DNA of 64,000 nucleotides, from assembly GCF_003369915.1 (NCBI RefSeq), contig NC_046675.1, positions 28,334,001 to 28,398,000 of the forward strand, in the 5' to 3' direction. Both the position numbers and the translations under genes were made by a program. This document shows, piece by piece, positions 61,217 to 64,000 of the stretch. This DNA comes from Drosophila miranda (lineage: Eukaryota > Arthropoda > Insecta > Diptera > Drosophilidae). The first letter of the stretch is position 1. Each line of letters begins with the position of its first letter. The notes under the pieces are model-generated. The model was not told the DNA's origin, did not search any database, and saw only the letters and a program-made list of their open reading frames with translations.

Positions 61217-61250
61217 GGGAGTGGGGAGTGGGGTGGGGCGGGGTGGGGTG
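61217..61250 (+). repeat. G-quadruplex-type tract
   Basis: Six closely spaced runs of three to four G lie on the plus strand with short loops. It is simple sequence upstream of sra with unknown effect. Confidence 0.6.
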
Positions 61251-64000
61251 AAGAGGTGCAGGCAAAAGATGAGTTGCTTTTATTTTCAAATCGTTTCATT
61301 TACGTTTTTGCGTCAGTAGCAAGCGAGGAAACGACGCAGCGCTGCGTATACACATTTTTAGTCGTCATCGTCGTCGCCCCAACATACGCACTCCACTCTG
61401 CCCCACCCCTTCCATATCATCCGCCGATCCACCGGGGTGCCGGCGATAGTGGTGGTCGCATACAATTGAAATTGAAAGCATAAGGCGAGTGATCTTTGAC
61501 AGCGAGAGAGAGAAAGGAGAAGGGGGATTCGAAGGGGAGTAGTGACTGTTCGACAGGGGGCTTAGATCTTCGAGAATTGACTTCAACGAACAGTTCTTTG
61601 AGTTGTGTAATATAAATACATACATGGTTTTTAAAGAATCATTCCCTAAATCATGTTCTTATCACTTTATTCGCTCAAAGTGATTCCATCAACGAGGAAT
61701 TTCGCAATGGTTCAAGCACACGGATTATAATGGAATAGAAATATCACACGGACTATGAAAATATTACTCTCCTAGTGAATCATTGTTCATTCTGATTCAG
61801 GAATAGCTCTCTGGTGAATGGGTTTACCCCAGAATGGATTAACTTGTTTTTCCACCCCCTAGGGAATGCACATCATTTAACTAAATGAAAAACATTTCCT
61901 AAGATTAGACATTTACTTAAAAATAGTACCTTAAAAACCTCAAGCAGCTGTTCTGCTTAGCCATTTACACCGTGAATCATTATCGTTACGATTATATCTG
62001 TTCACTGATTTGTCATCATGTTCGCTCTATTGTTGGCAGGCTACTTATAAGTGGCACTGTGGCTGCTGGCCCTGTCGTCGACTCAGACAAGTGGGCGACA
62101 GGACACTGGCGGTGCTTTGGGATATACATTTCATATATATACATGTATTTCCAGCATTGGACACCCCCTTAGACAAAGGTCGCTATGCAAAGCCAAGGTC
62201 GAGATTTACAGCCAGGTCATTGTGTTCTTGGCAGGCGGTAACGCCCACAGCAGCAGTGTGCCCTACCATCCCCCAGCTTGGCCCCCTGTCAACTAGCCTG
62301 AGTAAAAAATAGATACCAAAATACCAAAAATACCCAAAAAGAACTCTGAAATTTTTATTTGCATTTTGGAATTTATTGCTCTGGCTGAGCGATTTTCCAT
62401 TTTCTAACTGGTTGTGCAGCTCTGGGGAATCGGGTTTTTTTGTTTTGTTTTGTTTTTGGCTACAGCCAAGGGCTTCGCTTCTACTGTTGCTCAAAGCAAT
62501 TAAAATTTGAGAAAAACGAACGAGAAAAACAACAAACCCACCGCAAGCCCTGCCCACCAACCGCACAGCCACCACACGCATCTTCATCTTTCATCGAAGG
62601 TCTTGTGGCACGTTTAAAATTCAGCAGCAACAAAATCACAAGGCAGCACAAAGACGAGGACGAGGACGTGGAGAAGAAGTGACAGCGCAACAATAACGAA
62701 AAGAAAGGATATGTGTAGTGACGAAGCCTTAAATACCCTTACCGATCGTATGGCAGCATCCTTTCTCATGTCTTTCGGTTCTGATATAATTTGAAACATA
62801 ATTTTCTTATTTTTTGTTTTTCGTCGTTTCCAAATAATTTTTAATAGAAAAAGATCTTCGGACACATCCTATTCGTTTTTCTCAGGATGCTCTACCCTGC
62901 AAATAGCTGGCCGAAGCACCCTCTACCAAAAGTTTATAACAAAACAAAAGGCAATATGTGGCAGGTGTTGGGGTTATGGGCTTGTCAGTCACGGTCATGG
63001 CTGCACCCCATTAGCCCTCTTCCCAGAAGCAGCACAGCCCCGCCAACACAATGGATGCGGGTGTCCGGAACAGAGCAGAGCATCAGTAACAGGAGCAGCA
63101 GCAGCTGTGGCAGCGGAAGGAGGCGGAAATTCAATAAGAGCAACAAGAACAGAAAATATTTTGCACCCACGCCAAGTTCACGCACAGTAACGGGAAAACA
63201 CCCGCAAGGAAGAGCAGGACACGAGAAACAAAATGCAGACTCGTCGAAACGGGATTACTCTTCTTACAGCTTCGTATTAATCAAAGGGGTTACATGAGAG
63301 TGCGAGATCACATATCGTGAAAAATCACATTACAAGGTGAACGAGGCTTCCCATACACTTCCCACTCGAAAAAATCCCTCATTTCCCTGACCAGCTAATG
63401 CTCTCTGCGGCTAGGGTATCACAGTGTGGTATAACAACAAACATTTGTCGGCAAAAGATGGCGCGTGTGCCCGTATGTGGGTGTGCGAAGGCGTCTGCGG
63501 GGGCGATTGTGTGTGTGTGTGTGTGTGTGGAGGAGGGAAGGATAGCTTTGCGGTGCAATAATTTCAAGTGCGTAGTACATAATCCCCTCTTTCATTAGAG
63601 ACTTTTCAGCGGCATCCCCCACATTTGTTATAAACAAAATTACAGTCGGTTGATGGTGCAAGAGCGAGAGCGGGCAGGGGATTTAGCACTGGCAGACGCT
63701 GCGGCGCAGCAACAATTTGCACGTAAAAAAACGTCAACTGTGGTGCTCCTCTGCTCTGCTCTCTGTGGCTGCATTACATAAGAAATTCTTGCAAAACTTG
63801 CATGGGATATGCAAATATTAGAAACTGTATTTACTTACCGTTTTAGCAACTATTTGCGATAATTGAAACTGTGTTTTATCCGCCAATAACCAGACGATGG
63901 GGGCTGCAGGTCGTCTCTCGCCTTCTTGTGTGCCTCTTGCTGCGGCTGCTTTATGTTCAAATTGGTGCACAATGCCCACTAGCAGCGCTATTGTTGCTAT

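Larger units (their letters stand above)
54604..64000. other. Non-coding region upstream of sra
   Basis: This begins with the acceptor of the sra coding exon, so at least part is sra 5' intron. No protein family, tRNA or rRNA is recognised across 9.4 kb. Simple repeats include GT/CA runs (60510-60530, 63508-63530), a G-rich quadruplex-type tract (61217-61250) and a C-rich tract near 59640. A four-unit degenerate repeat lies at 57310-57810. The rest looks like ordinary Drosophila intron or intergenic DNA; an sra promoter could not be pinned down. Confidence 0.55.

Overview
This window is euchromatic DNA from a Drosophila species. The protein-coding genes recognised are orthologs of Drosophila genes (Jupiter, whacked, mtSSB, sarah, a DHHC6-type palmitoyltransferase, an OCT-family transporter). 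Introns are mostly short with GT-AG ends, and core promoters carry the Drosophila motif 1 / motif 6 / DRE elements. In D. melanogaster, Jupiter, sra and several of the others are on 3R, so the window is probably Muller element E. The sequence differs clearly from D. melanogaster; an obscura-group species is my guess and is not proven here.

Layout. 1-5.9 kb: non-coding, microsatellite-rich. 5.9-19.1 kb (+): Jupiter, a microtubule-associated protein, with a 9 kb first intron containing a 66-base poly-G tract and a 32-base poly-C tract, and with two alternative 3' coding ends. 19.2-20.8 kb: AT-rich, with duplicated promoter-type sequence. 21.1-25.0 kb (+): a 1274-residue C2H2 protein made of six three-finger modules. 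26.9-28.1 kb (-): whacked (TBC Rab-GAP), whose likely promoter lies at 29.7-30.4 kb as three tandem copies.

30.4-42.5 kb is the most unusual part. It holds a PIG-N-like gene (-), an ABCC transporter gene (+) with two GC-AG introns, a stray fragment of the ABCC second nucleotide-binding domain, a second PIG-N-like gene (-), and an inverted broken piece of a third PIG-N copy. Both intact PIG-N-like proteins have lost several metal-binding residues expected of the enzyme. The layout suggests an ancestral duplication of a [PIG-N-like + ABCC] block followed by partial deletion.

42.6-43.9 kb (-): DHHC palmitoyltransferase with SH3-like tail. 44.6-45.3 kb (+): mtSSB. 45.4-46.2 kb (-): a short coiled-coil gene resembling the C-terminal part of nucleoporin p62. 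47.1-52.0 kb (+): organic-cation-type MFS transporter. 53.7-54.6 kb (-): sarah (calcipressin/RCAN). 54.6-64 kb: no coding sequence seen; it contains a degenerate four-copy repeat at 57.3-57.8 kb and is probably sra upstream or intronic DNA.

The genes are individual eukaryotic transcription units. There is no operon, CRISPR array, rRNA or convincing tRNA. All exon boundaries were placed by eye from splice signals and reading-phase agreement.
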